45,162 bases of DNA from Oscillospiraceae bacterium (GCA_015067635.1 SVMA01000015.1:1-45162); one strand, 5' to 3'; shown: positions 1-8,400, numbered from the stretch's first letter. The notes: generated by a model from the sequence alone, not told the origin. Translations and numbers: made by a program.

Positions 1-129
1 AGCCACTAATCGATTGACGGTGGCTCACCACCACACACTAAATTAGAAAGCTCAAGATGTTTTGTGAGAGTTCGAAGTCATACGCAAAACGGCCGAAAAT
101 ATCTTTTTTATAGTCCTTACACAGATTGA
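1..129. other. Unassigned left edge
   Basis: No gene is recognisable here. One plus-strand frame is open from base 2 to a TAG ending at base 46 and could be the last 14 codons of a gene that begins outside the window, but that is too short to identify. It is followed by a strong terminator, so some transcript probably enters from the left. Confidence 0.3.
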
Positions 130-165
130 GTAGTCGTAACGGATTTTGTTACGACTACTTTTTTT
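130..165 (+). terminator. Intrinsic terminator
   Basis: A perfect 11-bp stem (130-140 with 148-158) with a 7-base loop is followed directly by seven T. This ends a plus-strand transcript entering from outside the window. Confidence 0.85.
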
Positions 166-191
166 GCTTTAATCCGTTATCTCCACTCGCA

Positions 192-230
192 CCAAAGAAA
201 ACACCACCCAACGGGTGGTGTTTTCTTTGG
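192..230. terminator. Bidirectional hairpin terminator, perfect 18-bp stem
   Basis: Bases 192-209 and 213-230 are exact inverted copies around a 3-base loop. The base of the stem is A-rich on the left and T-rich on the right, so it can stop transcription from both sides. No gene lies between it and the terminator at 130-165. Confidence 0.7.
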
Positions 231-476
231 CTTATGAAGAAAGGCTCCGGACGATCTCGCTGTTTCTTTTTTGAGAGCCGGTGTGGATAAAAAAGTGGGA
301 CGCGCAAAGTTAAATTTTTATTGAAAAATAACGTGATCTATTCAATATCCATAGAAACCGGTTTGTTGAAATGAAGAAAATCCCCAAGGACAATTTGCCG
401 GTATTCTCTTTGAAAAAATATGCACGCGACAATAAAAAATACGCTTGTTTGCAATGCACAAGTGAGGAGAATCATT
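231..476. other. AT-rich gap before the ceramidase-like pseudogene
   Basis: About 245 bases without a supported gene. An in-frame ATG at 420 would extend the downstream gene by 19 residues, but only the ATG at 477 has a ribosome binding site. No clear promoter was found. Confidence 0.3.
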
Positions 477-1908
477 ATGAAATTATATGCAGCTGTGGGA
501 AAAACGGACATTACGGACGTCTCGGCAAAGATGCATGATAATCTATTTGCCAAAATATTGCTGTTAAGCAACGGAGAAAAGACGGTTGCGCTGATATCTA
601 TGGACTATATCTGTCTCGGCGGTGGGGGAATCGGAGTAATCAGCAAGGCGTTTTTCCCTGCACTAAAAAAGGAATTGGAAAAACAAGGGGTCTGCCAGGT
701 GCTTTGCGGCACTACCCACACTCACACGCATGGCAGAATGATCACCGATGAAGATGTGATCCTGCAGCGCATATTGCGCAAGGTGCAGGAACTGAAGGAC
801 GAGCTGATTCCCGTTACCGTAGGTGTCGCAGAGACAAAGTAAAGCAGCTTTGTTGTCAATCGGACCTTCCGGCTTCAGGACGGAAGCGAATGGTCAATCA
901 GGCAGGCACATTCTGCTCCCGTGGAGGATATGTATGACGGCTTGCCGGAGGTTGACGATACGGTAAAAATCATCAGAATAGACAGAGTAGACAAAACACC
1001 GCTTTGCGTGCTGTTTGATTTTGGGTGCCATCCCCTCGTTGGCTTTGCAGACAACGGGACGACATCAAATTTCCCCGGAATTGCTGAGCGCTTCATAACC
1101 GAGCATACCGGGGCAGAAGCGATGATGTTCCAAAGTACGGGCGGCGATGCCACAGAGCTTGACTACAAGAATTACTTTTATCCCAAGGACTGCACTCCCT
1201 GGGGCACAATCCTTGGACAGACGGTGGTCAGCGCGGTTAATAAGATCGAAACAAAAGAGGCAGAGCTGGACTTTTTTGCCGTGGAACGGGAATTCCCTCT
1301 CAGAACGGATATCTCCCAAAGAATTGACGGACTGGAAAAAAGAAATGCTCGAAATATGCGCAGATTTTTCCTGCGGTCCGCTTAATTTTAAGAATTTCCT
1401 TCCGCTTTATATGAAGTATCTTATTTCGCCCGAATATCCCCTTGATCATAAGTACGCATACATAAAGGCAGAGGCGCTAGGCTCCAATCAGCTGACCGAA
1501 CAGGATGCAATCAACAGGGGGAATATCGCTCTTTATTTAGACGGAATAGAGAAGATGGAGAAAATAGGAAAGCTCTCTGACTGTCTGCAAACGCTTCAAT
1601 GGCACAAGAAAAGGCTTAACAAACTGGGAAAGACGGTAACAGCAGAGGTTTTGGGAATAAAGCTTGGAGATACCGTTTTGCTCAGTGCACCGGTTGAGCC
1701 TGTAAATGCTGTGGGAAGGCTTATCTATGACAGATATGCCGACAAAAACATATTCTTTGCGGCATATTCCAACGGCTATATACACTATGGCGCAACACCG
1801 GAGCAATATGCCAAGGGCGGCTATGAGACCTGCGAGTGTGACTTGGCACCCGAGTGGCTTGGCGTTTATTTCGGTGCAACGGATGAGATTTTGGAGAAAA
1901 TAGGATAA
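477..1908 (+). pseudogene. Neutral/alkaline ceramidase-like hydrolase, disrupted
   Basis: The start at 477 follows GAGGAG with normal spacing. The product resembles the neutral/alkaline non-lysosomal ceramidase fold. An ITDV start segment is followed by a His-rich THTHTHG motif, a GCHPLVG motif and a GGDATE segment, which match the family's zinc-site and nucleophile-adjacent regions. The reading frame is broken twice. A TAA lies in frame at 840-842, and translation resumes in the same frame. Near 1311-1320 the frame moves by +1, and removing one C from the CCC run restores continuity into the C-terminal part ending at 1908. Undisrupted length would be about 475 residues. Known relatives hydrolyse N-acyl linkages in sphingolipids; the real substrate here is unknown. 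Base composition is lower in GC than the neighbours. Two independent lesions favour a true pseudogene over a single base error. Confidence 0.75.
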
Positions 1909-1917
1909 TAAAAGTTG

Positions 1918-1945
1918 GCCCCCTCGTTCAAATGAGGGGGCTTTT
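1918..1945 (+). terminator. Intrinsic terminator after the pseudogene
   Basis: An 8-bp G/C stem (1918-1925 with 1934-1941) and TTTT follow the pseudogene stop by ten bases. Confidence 0.75.
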
Positions 1946-1950
1946 GCATA

Positions 1951-2937
1951 TTAACTAAGGAAAAGGATGCGGCTGCCGAAGGGCTCCAAGGAGAAGCTGA
2001 GATCGAGTGCCTGTTCCTCAAGGGTATCGATGCATCTGCTGACCGGCTCTTCAAAGCCTACGGTAACATTGTCAACCTTCGTTCCGGAGATGTTTCCGAC
2101 AAAGGCCAGAAGCTGTACCTTGCCGGACAGATCGGTATACCGGTAATAGCTGACCCGTACCTTTTCGTGGGATACCCGGACGCTGTTTTTCCAGTAGGGC
2201 ATCCATTGGGCTCTCTCTACCGGGAAGGCGTTGACGACCTTCCAAACACGGCTCATAAGTGTCAACGGATATTCGATATCGTTGGGACGGGGCAGAATGC
2301 CGTGGATCAATGCGCAGGTCAGTGCATGCTCAAAGGTCCAGATGGGCCCGTTTTCATAAGCAAGGAATTCCATGGGAACGCCCACGCTTCTGCCCAAATA
2401 AGCGGCACGGAAATAGTCCAGATCGATATCCGCGGTATTGTTGTGCATGAGCCGCGCCTGAATATCCTCACCGCACCAGGTTTGATGGACATAGGGCAGG
2501 GCAGTGAAATTGACGCAGCCGGAGCTGTGGAGATTGATGTGACCGCCTCTGGCACTGACCACCTCGTAAAGCCGCTGGAACAGCTTACGAACGGCCTGGA
2601 TTGCATAGGTGCATTGAATGTTTCCGTCGTCGGTTTGTACCAGTTCAATGGTGCGGTTGGGGTCAGCGGGCTGCCAGTTTTTATAACGTTCTGCAAACCA
2701 ACCCAGACCGCGCTCCTCATCGCCCAACCAAAGAAGGGCCTTGAAGGGCATGGCGCAGGATTGCTCCGGTATGCCGCGGCTCATGGCAAGGGGACCGTCG
2801 GGAAGCACCGTGCCATCAGCAAGGAACAAATCACTGGAAGGATTCATTTGCATCAGAGAAAATGCATCTTTTTGCAGAGGAAGCTCCAGCCACAGCTTAT
2901 CCAGCTGATAGCGCAAAGGCTTCATCTGCGCAAGACC
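1951..2937 (-). pseudogene. Glycoside hydrolase-like protein (DUF6067/GH123-N type), 3' part only
   Basis: On the minus strand a continuous frame of about 325 codons ends at 1951. It carries features I associate with DUF6067/GH123-N-like carbohydrate enzymes: a segment reading WLGDEERGLGWFAE, a His-Ser motif in GGHINLHSSG, a WCGEDIQ stretch, and a C-terminal all-beta end. Members of this group are usually much longer and begin with another beta-sandwich. Here the coding sense stops near 2940, where the opposite strand becomes the 3' part of an AraC gene. No genuine start codon or ribosome binding site exists, because the only upstream ATG on this strand (3033) lies antisense to AraC coding sequence. 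It is therefore a truncated remnant. The family assignment is from memory of motifs and is moderate. Confidence 0.6.
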
Positions 2938-2939
2938 GA

Positions 2940-3195
2940 AGGTTTGGGCGCCCGGTTTCGGGAAAGTACGGGGATGACGATCACCGATTACCGCAACGAT
3001 CTGCGCATCAGCGCAGCGAAGCAAATGCTGCAAAGCGGACTGTTTTCCGTAAAAGAGACCGCGATGGAGCTGGGCTACTGTGATGTATATTATTTTTCAA
3101 AGTGCTTTACTGCTGAAACAGGGATAACCCCAGCGCGGTTTGCCAATACCAAGGGAACTTCCCATATCCCGGGTGCGTCATATCCTCAGACCTGA
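2940..3195 (+). pseudogene. AraC-family regulator, C-terminal HTH fragment
   Basis: The frame ending with TGA at 3193-3195 encodes the last part of an AraC/XylS DNA-binding domain. The end of the first helix-turn-helix (FRESTGMTITDYRNDLRI) is followed by the second (VKETAMELGYCDVYYFSKCF) and the usual TGITPARF end. The first recognition helix and the whole sensor domain are missing. Upstream of about 2940 the same strand is antisense to the glycoside-hydrolase-like remnant. AraC genes often lie divergent from the sugar genes they control, so a deletion that removed both 5' ends and the shared promoter region would give this arrangement. Confidence 0.75.
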
Positions 3196-3214
3196 CCCAT
3201 TCGAGGCAGATGTA

Positions 3215-3244
3215 TTGACAAAAAAGTTGTTTTTGGTATATAAT
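3215..3244 (+). promoter_or_regulatory. Promoter of glnA
   Basis: TTGACA at 3215-3220 and TATAAT at 3239-3244 are both perfect sigma-A boxes, 18 bases apart, 32 bases before the glnA start. Confidence 0.85.
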
Positions 3245-3276
3245 AAATTCAAAATTATACAAAAGAGGTGTTATGC

Positions 3277-4701
3277 ATGGCAAAAACAATTCAGGACATT
3301 CTGGCAGTCATAAACGAGAAAAACATCAAGATGGTAGATTTCAAAATGGTGGACATCAACGGTCAGTACCGTCATGTGACCATTCCTGCGGAGAACTTCT
3401 CCGAGGATACCATGAGAAGCGGCATCGGCTTTGACGCCTCCAACTATGGCTATGCCGTGGTGGAAAAGAGCGACATGGTGTTCATTCCCGATCCGGATAC
3501 CGCTACGATTGATCCTTTCTGCGACATTCCCACCCTGTCCATGACCGGAAACGCCATGATCATTGACAATCCGGAGAACCGACCCCTGCCCCAATACCCC
3601 CGGAACATCATCAAGGCCGCGGTTGCCTATATGAAGGAAAGCGGTGTAGCAGATGAGATGAAGATCCTGCCGGAATTTGAATTCTATCTGTTTGACAATG
3701 TGGCATGGAGCGTGGAAGGCAGACAGATTGCAGCCACGGTGGACGCCAGCCAATCCTATTGGAACTCCGATGTGGAGGGACGGGGCGTTGTGGTTCCCAA
3801 GCAGAAAAACTACCATATTGCCAAGCCCTTTGACACCTCTTACGAATGCCGCAGCGAAATGTGCCTGCTGATGAAAGAGGCCGGCATTGATATCAACTAT
3901 CACCATCCTGAAGTGGCAGCCTCCGGTCAGTACGAGATCGAACCTCAGCTTGGCGAAGTGGTCCATATGGCTGACGCTACGATGATGATCAAGTATATCA
4001 TTCACAATACGGCACTGAAGTACGGAAAGAGCGCCACATTTATGCCCAAGCCCATCTACGGGGAAGCAGGCAGCGGCATGCACGTACATATGATCCTGTT
4101 CAAAGACGGGAAGCCCGTGTTCTCTGACGATAACGGGTATGCCCACTTAAGTGAAACGGCTCACTATTTTATCGGCGGTATTCTGAAGCATATCGGTTCC
4201 CTGTGTGCCATTACCAACCCCAGCACCAACTCCTTCAAGCGGCTGGTGCCGGGCTATGAAGCGCCTGTGACGGTTGGCTATGCAACCTCTAACCGCAGTG
4301 CGGTGATCCGAATCCCCGCCTACGCCAAGAGTCCGGACAAGCGGCGCTTTGAACTGCGGAATCCGGATGCCACCTGCAATCCCTATTTCTGCTATGCGGC
4401 TATTTTGATGGCAGGTCTGGACGGGGTGAAGAATAAGATCGATCCCCACAAAAACGGCTGGGGTCCCTATGATATGAATCTATACAATCTTCCGGATGAA
4501 GAAAAGGCAAAGCTGCAGGGGCTGCCCGTATCTTTGGAAGATGCACTGGACTGCCTGGAAAAGGATTATGCCTACCTGACAGAAGGCGGTGTATTCCCCG
4601 AGGAACTGCTCCGGAACTTCATCAAGATCAAACGGACGGAGAGCAGACAGCTTGCTGCGATTCCGCATCCTGCCGAATTTGATAAATACTATAATCTGTA
4701 A
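3277..4701 (+). CDS. glnA: Glutamine synthetase, type I
   Basis: A 474-residue cytoplasmic enzyme that makes glutamine from glutamate, ammonia and ATP. Visible type I motifs are the acidic metal-site segment LPEFEFYLFD, the ATP-binding GEAGSGMHVHMILF, the glutamate-flap region NPSTNSFKRLVPGYEAP, and NRSAVIRIP. The ATG at 3277 is preferred because AAAGAGG sits eight bases upstream; an in-frame GTG at 3268 overlaps that site. The protein is somewhat longer than the roughly 444 residues of the Bacillus enzyme. It is transcribed alone, from a consensus promoter that begins just after the AraC fragment, and ends at a bidirectional terminator. No GlnR site or nitrogen-responsive riboswitch was recognised upstream. 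Confidence 0.97.
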   Translation: MAKTIQDILAVINEKNIKMVDFKMVDINGQYRHVTIPAENFSEDTMRSGIGFDASNYGYAVVEKSDMVFIPDPDTATIDPFCDIPTLSMTGNAMIIDNPENRPLPQYPRNIIKAAVAYMKESGVADEMKILPEFEFYLFDNVAWSVEGRQIAATVDASQSYWNSDVEGRGVVVPKQKNYHIAKPFDTSYECRSEMCLLMKEAGIDINYHHPEVAASGQYEIEPQLGEVVHMADATMMIKYIIHNTALKYGKSATFMPKPIYGEAGSGMHVHMILFKDGKPVFSDDNGYAHLSETAHYFIGGILKHIGSLCAITNPSTNSFKRLVPGYEAPVTVGYATSNRSAVIRIPAYAKSPDKRRFELRNPDATCNPYFCYAAILMAGLDGVKNKIDPHKNGWGPYDMNLYNLPDEEKAKLQGLPVSLEDALDCLEKDYAYLTEGGVFPEELLRNFIKIKRTESRQLAAIPHPAEFDKYYNL

Positions 4702-4718
4702 CAGAAAATTTTACGATA

Positions 4719-4752
4719 AAAGGACACCGCCCATCCGGGCGGTGTCCTTTTT
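4719..4752. terminator. Bidirectional terminator between convergent genes
   Basis: A 14-bp stem (4719-4732 with 4737-4750) has T-runs on both strands. It serves glnA from the left and the acyl-CoA synthetase gene from the right. Confidence 0.85.
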
Positions 4753-4778
4753 GAATTCGCGAGCCGATCACTTGCGGA

Positions 4779-7079
4779 TCAAGGGTTTTTTGCTTTTTCC
4801 AAATCGTTTTTGCGGATTTCCACCCGCCGTACTTTGCCGCTGATGGTTTTGGGAAGCTCCTCCACAAATTCAACGATTCTGGGGTACTTATAAGGCGCGG
4901 TATGTGTTTTTACGTACTCTTGGATTTCCTTCTTCAGTTCGTCCGAGCCTTCCTTGCCCTTTACAAGCACAACGGTTGCCTTTACGATCTGACCCCGGAC
5001 CTCATCCGGGACGGGGGTAACCGCACACTCCAACACATAAGGAAGCTCCATGATGACGCTCTCGATTTCAAAGGGTCCGATACGGTATCCGGAGGATTTG
5101 ATAACATCATCAATACGACCGACATACCAAAGATATCCGTCCTCGTCCATAGTGGCCTGGTCACCGGTGTGGTAGTAGCCGTCGTGCCAAACCTCCTTGG
5201 TCTTTTCTTCATCCAGATAGTAGCCGATAAAGAGACCGTGGGGGACGCCATCCTTGGTGCGGATGCAGATTTCACCGGTATCGCCGGTTTTGCATACATT
5301 GCCGTCGGGATCAAGAACCGCCACATCATAAAGCGGACTCGGTTTGCCCATGGAACCGATCTTGGGAGTTGCACCGACAAAATTGGCAATGGACAGTGTG
5401 GTTTCGGTCTGACCGAAGCCTTCCATAATGGTAAGTCCGGTGGCTTTCTTGAACTGATTGAATACTTCGGGGTTCAGTGCTTCACCGGCTGTGGTTGCAT
5501 ATTCCACAGAGGACAGGTCATATTTGGACAGATCCTCTTTGATAAAGAATCTGTACATGGTAGGCGGTGCACAGAAGGTCGTAATATGGTATTTTGCGAA
5601 CATTGGCAAAATATCTTCCGAATGGAACCGGTCAAAGTCGTATGTAAAGATACCGGCTTCGCACAGCCACTGACCGTAAAGCTTACCCCAAAGAGCCTTG
5701 CCCCAACCGGTATCGGAGATGGTGAAGTGCAAACCGTCGGGATTTACATTGTGCCAATGCTTTGCGGTGGGATAGTGTCCCAATGCATACTTGTAGGAAT
5801 GGGTTGCGATACGGGGATAGCCCGTTGTACCGGAGGTGAAAAGCATAAGCATCGGATCGTCGCCGCAGGGGGTAGTTTCCTTGCGGTAAAAATGGGTGCT
5901 GAAGCGTTCCATTTCCACATTAAAATCATTCCAGCCGTCTTTCTTTCCGCCGACCAGAATTTTCAGCATTCCGGGGAAGTTTGCGGCAGCTTTTTCTGCC
6001 TCGGCAGCCACATCGCCGTCAGCAGTGCAGACGATGGCCTTTACCTTGGCGGCCTGATATCGGTAATCAAAGTCGTGAGCAACCAGCTGATTGGTCGCAG
6101 GGATTGCGATTGCACCGATTTTATGCAGGGCAAGCATGCAGAACCAGAACTGGTAATGCCTTTTCAGCACGAGCATTACGGTATCGCCCTTTTTGATGCC
6201 GAGGGATTCAAAGTAGTTGGCAGTTTTGGCAGAATATTTCTTCAGATCACTGAAGGTGAATCTGCGGTCAGTCTTGTCATTTGCAACCCACATCATGGCC
6301 AGCTTGTCGGGATTCTTCTCTGCGATGGCATCTACACAGTCAAAGGCAAAGTTAAATTTGTCATCGTTTTTGAATTGGATGCCGCTAAATACGCCGTTTT
6401 CGTCGTAATAAGACTCCACGAAATTATCCGCAACCGTTGTTTTGTCAACAGGCTTTTCCGTCTTTGCCTGAACGAACGGAGCTTCGGGGTATTCCTCGCT
6501 GACAAGACCGTCCTGGGGATTAAGCACCACCGCATGGAATTCGCATCCGCCTTCGCTGGCGGCGATCATGCCGTGAGGGATCAGGCTGTTATAGAAGATG
6601 GAGTCGCCCTCGTGGAGAATATCCACATGGTTGCCGACCTGTACCTTCAGCGAGCCCTTGACAATGACGTCAAACTCCTGCCCGTTATGAGAATTCAGCT
6701 TCATCGGAGCATTCTGCTCTTCAGGAAGATAGGGGAATTTGACCAGGAAAGGTTCAGCAAGTTTTTCTTTGAACTTGGGAGCGAGGTTGTTGTATTCAAT
6801 GCCGTGCTGCTTGAGAATTTTAAGACCCTCGCCCTTTCTGGTGATAGCAAAGGAAGTAAGGGTTGTGCTGCTGCCTTCCAGAAGATCCACAACTTCTACA
6901 CCACACGCCTTGGCACATTTGTAAATGAAGGTAAAGCTGAAATCTGTATCTCCCTGCTCTAAAACACGGTATTCTGCAACCGACACACCGGTGAGCTTGG
7001 CAAGCTGTTCCTGGGTGTAGCCTTTTGCTTCCCGCAGGTCTTTGATTCGGCCCGCAACCTCTTTCAAACTGTAATCCAT
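4779..7079 (-). CDS. XRE-cupin-AMP-forming acyl-CoA synthetase fusion
   Basis: This 766-residue protein has three parts. Residues 1-66 are an XRE-type helix-turn-helix. Residues about 105-190 are a cupin with the conserved HNGQEFD and EGDSIFYNS strands. Residues about 220-766 are an ANL-superfamily acyl-CoA synthetase of the acetyl/medium-chain type. The synthetase has the P-loop FTSGTTGYPR (413-423), GFGQTETT, the hinge YHTGDQATMDEDGY and the catalytic lysine K749 in ISGKVRR. It should convert a carboxylic acid, ATP and CoA to acyl-CoA, AMP and PPi in the cytoplasm; the acid cannot be read from sequence. The ATG at 7079 has AAAGGAG upstream. XRE-cupin regulators are commonly separate proteins, so the fusion suggests a sensor or autoregulator attached to the enzyme. 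A T-box leader controls it (7130-7416). Confidence 0.9.
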   Translation of the reverse strand: MDYSLKEVAGRIKDLREAKGYTQEQLAKLTGVSVAEYRVLEQGDTDFSFTFIYKCAKACGVEVVDLLEGSSTTLTSFAITRKGEGLKILKQHGIEYNNLAPKFKEKLAEPFLVKFPYLPEEQNAPMKLNSHNGQEFDVIVKGSLKVQVGNHVDILHEGDSIFYNSLIPHGMIAASEGGCEFHAVVLNPQDGLVSEEYPEAPFVQAKTEKPVDKTTVADNFVESYYDENGVFSGIQFKNDDKFNFAFDCVDAIAEKNPDKLAMMWVANDKTDRRFTFSDLKKYSAKTANYFESLGIKKGDTVMLVLKRHYQFWFCMLALHKIGAIAIPATNQLVAHDFDYRYQAAKVKAIVCTADGDVAAEAEKAAANFPGMLKILVGGKKDGWNDFNVEMERFSTHFYRKETTPCGDDPMLMLFTSGTTGYPRIATHSYKYALGHYPTAKHWHNVNPDGLHFTISDTGWGKALWGKLYGQWLCEAGIFTYDFDRFHSEDILPMFAKYHITTFCAPPTMYRFFIKEDLSKYDLSSVEYATTAGEALNPEVFNQFKKATGLTIMEGFGQTETTLSIANFVGATPKIGSMGKPSPLYDVAVLDPDGNVCKTGDTGEICIRTKDGVPHGLFIGYYLDEEKTKEVWHDGYYHTGDQATMDEDGYLWYVGRIDDVIKSSGYRIGPFEIESVIMELPYVLECAVTPVPDEVRGQIVKATVVLVKGKEGSDELKKEIQEYVKTHTAPYKYPRIVEFVEELPKTISGKVRRVEIRKNDLEKAKNP

Positions 7080-7129
7080 TTTTGCTGTCTCCTTTCGTTC
7101 TATCATATTTGCTGTCTACAAACTTGAAT

Positions 7130-7416
7130 AAAACAAAAACCCGTCTCAAAAGAAAATCTTTGAGACGAGTTGTTAACCCGCGGTACCACTCAAATTGCGG
7201 AAAATATTCCGCCACTTTCCGAGCTCTAACAAGCTCTTTGCCTTTACGCAGCATTACGGAAGGAATCTACTGGGCGTCAGCCGTTCGGTCCTTCGACTCA
7301 GAAGGGATAAGTCATTGGAAGGCTCCGCCGTTGCCTCACACCACCCGGCAACTCTCTGAAAAACTTCACGTTCCGACCGTCTTCGTCATAGTCATTTTTG
7401 AGATATTCAAATTTGA
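7130..7416 (-). ncRNA. T-box riboswitch leader
   Basis: Read on the minus strand, all T-box elements are present in order. Stem I has a basal helix with a kink-turn-like internal loop (7381-7393 with 7295-7304), a specifier loop (3' strand 7305-7316), AGAGAG at 7352-7357 and a distal hairpin (7330-7352). Stem II has the S-turn AGUAGA at 7266-7271. A stem III hairpin follows, then the T-box GAGUGGUACCGCGGG (7177-7191) and a terminator (7142-7150 with 7159-7167, then T-rich 7130-7140). T-boxes bind a specific tRNA and allow read-through when it is uncharged. Only about 50 bases separate the terminator from the synthetase start, so the target is clear. Specifier identity is uncertain. Confidence 0.93.
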
Positions 7417-7420
7417 GCAC

Positions 7421-7449
7421 ATTTTACACCCATAAATCAGTATTGTCAA
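7421..7449 (-). promoter_or_regulatory. Promoter of the T-box/acyl-CoA synthetase unit
   Basis: On the minus strand TTGACA (7449-7444) and TAAAAT (7426-7421) are 17 bases apart, placing the transcript start just upstream of T-box stem I. Confidence 0.85.
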
Positions 7450-7530
7450 TACTTTTTCAAAAAAATTTTATTTAATTTTCAGCAGGGAATGTATAGGGGC
7501 AATGAACAGACAGAAAAGGGCATCACACAA

Positions 7531-7560
7531 AAAGGAGCTTCGCAGATGCGAAGCTCCTTT
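7531..7560 (-). terminator. Terminator of the aquaporin gene
   Basis: A 14-bp inverted repeat (7531-7544 with 7547-7560) follows the aquaporin stop by 15 bases. On the minus strand it ends in a T-rich run. Confidence 0.75.
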
Positions 7561-7575
7561 TGGAATTTCAGCAGA

Positions 7576-8241
7576 TTATTCAGCCTTGTTGCCGTCCAGC
7601 AGTTTATGGACAAGTGCGGCAAGCACGCCACCCACCAGAGGAGCGACGATGAACACCCATACATTTGCCAAAGCCTCGCCGCCGACCAGAAGGGCAGGTC
7701 CGAAGCTTCTTGCGGGGTTGACGGATGTACCGGTGAAGGGAATGCCGATCAGATGAACCAAAACCAGAGAAAGACCGATTACCAGTCCGGCAACCTTGCC
7801 GTTTTCAGCCTTGGAGGTGACACCCAAAATGGCAAAGACAAAAATGAAGGTCAGAATCACTTCGACGATCAGGGATTTTACCACGTCATCGTTGAAAAGA
7901 CCGTTTTGTCCAAGGGCGAGGGTATTGCCCGTCAGGTATGCCAGAATGGCGGCACCGGCCAAAGCACCAAGGAACTGCGCCAGAACATAGACGATGAACT
8001 CCTTGAACTTCATCTTTCCGCTAACCAGCATTGCAATGGAAACCGCGGGATTAATGTGGCAACCGGAAACATTTCCGACAGAGTATGCCATCGCAACGAT
8101 CACAAGACCGAAGGCAAGGGCAGTTGCAACATATCCGGCTTGAGGAAATGCGCATCCGCTGACAGCGGCAACACCGCAGGCTACCAGCACCAAAACCAGA
8201 GTGCCGATAAATTCTGCTGCTGCTTTTTTTGCAAGATTCAT
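7576..8241 (-). CDS. Aquaporin Z-like MIP channel
   Basis: A 221-residue integral membrane protein of the major intrinsic protein family. It has six hydrophobic helices and the two pore NPA boxes, GCHINPAVS in the first half and GTSVNPARSFGPAL in the second. The short loop before the second NPA and the overall length fit water-type AqpZ channels rather than the longer GlpF glycerol facilitators. No glycerol kinase gene is adjacent, which agrees with this but does not prove selectivity. The gene stands alone, with its own promoter about 40 bases upstream and its own terminator. The ribosome binding site is a weak G-rich run six bases before the ATG. Confidence 0.92.
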   Translation of the reverse strand: MNLAKKAAAEFIGTLVLVLVACGVAAVSGCAFPQAGYVATALAFGLVIVAMAYSVGNVSGCHINPAVSIAMLVSGKMKFKEFIVYVLAQFLGALAGAAILAYLTGNTLALGQNGLFNDDVVKSLIVEVILTFIFVFAILGVTSKAENGKVAGLVIGLSLVLVHLIGIPFTGTSVNPARSFGPALLVGGEALANVWVFIVAPLVGGVLAALVHKLLDGNKAE

Positions 8242-8282
8242 AATGTGACCCCCTAAATATAGTATTTGGTAAAACCAAGAAT

Positions 8283-8311
8283 ATTATAATGTTTCAACGA
8301 GAAAAAGTCAA
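8283..8311 (-). promoter_or_regulatory. Promoter of the aquaporin gene
   Basis: On the minus strand TTGACT (8311-8306) and TATAAT (8288-8283) are 17 bases apart. Confidence 0.85.
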
Positions 8312-8361
8312 TAGAATTCTGGGATTTTGTGCATAATCACAACTCTTTTCGGATTTACAAA

Positions 8362-8394
8362 AACTCTCCCTGCACGTTCAGTGCAGGGAGAGTT
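8362..8394 (-). terminator. Terminator of the trk/lipoprotein run
   Basis: A perfect 14-bp stem (8362-8375 with 8381-8394) lies just downstream of the lipoprotein stop and ends in T on the minus strand. Confidence 0.8.
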
Positions 8395-8400
8395 GGAGCA

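Noticed and set aside
1-129. Possible tRNA, tmRNA or other stable RNA at the left edge
   Set aside because: A short GGTG/CACC hairpin was seen, but no cloverleaf or known stable-RNA signature.
338-571. A 77-codon minus-strand frame at the left edge
   Set aside because: Most of it is antisense to the start of the ceramidase-like gene, and it has no start signal.
2167-2937. Long plus-strand extension upstream of the AraC fragment
   Set aside because: It is antisense to the glycoside-hydrolase-like remnant and does not resemble an AraC sensor domain.
4902-6962. A 686-codon plus-strand frame opposite the acyl-CoA synthetase
   Set aside because: The minus strand has all ANL motifs and a T-box leader; the plus-strand product has no recognisable domain.
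7082-7435. Plus-strand frame of 117 codons over the T-box region
   Set aside because: It runs antisense to a structured leader RNA and shows no protein-like features.
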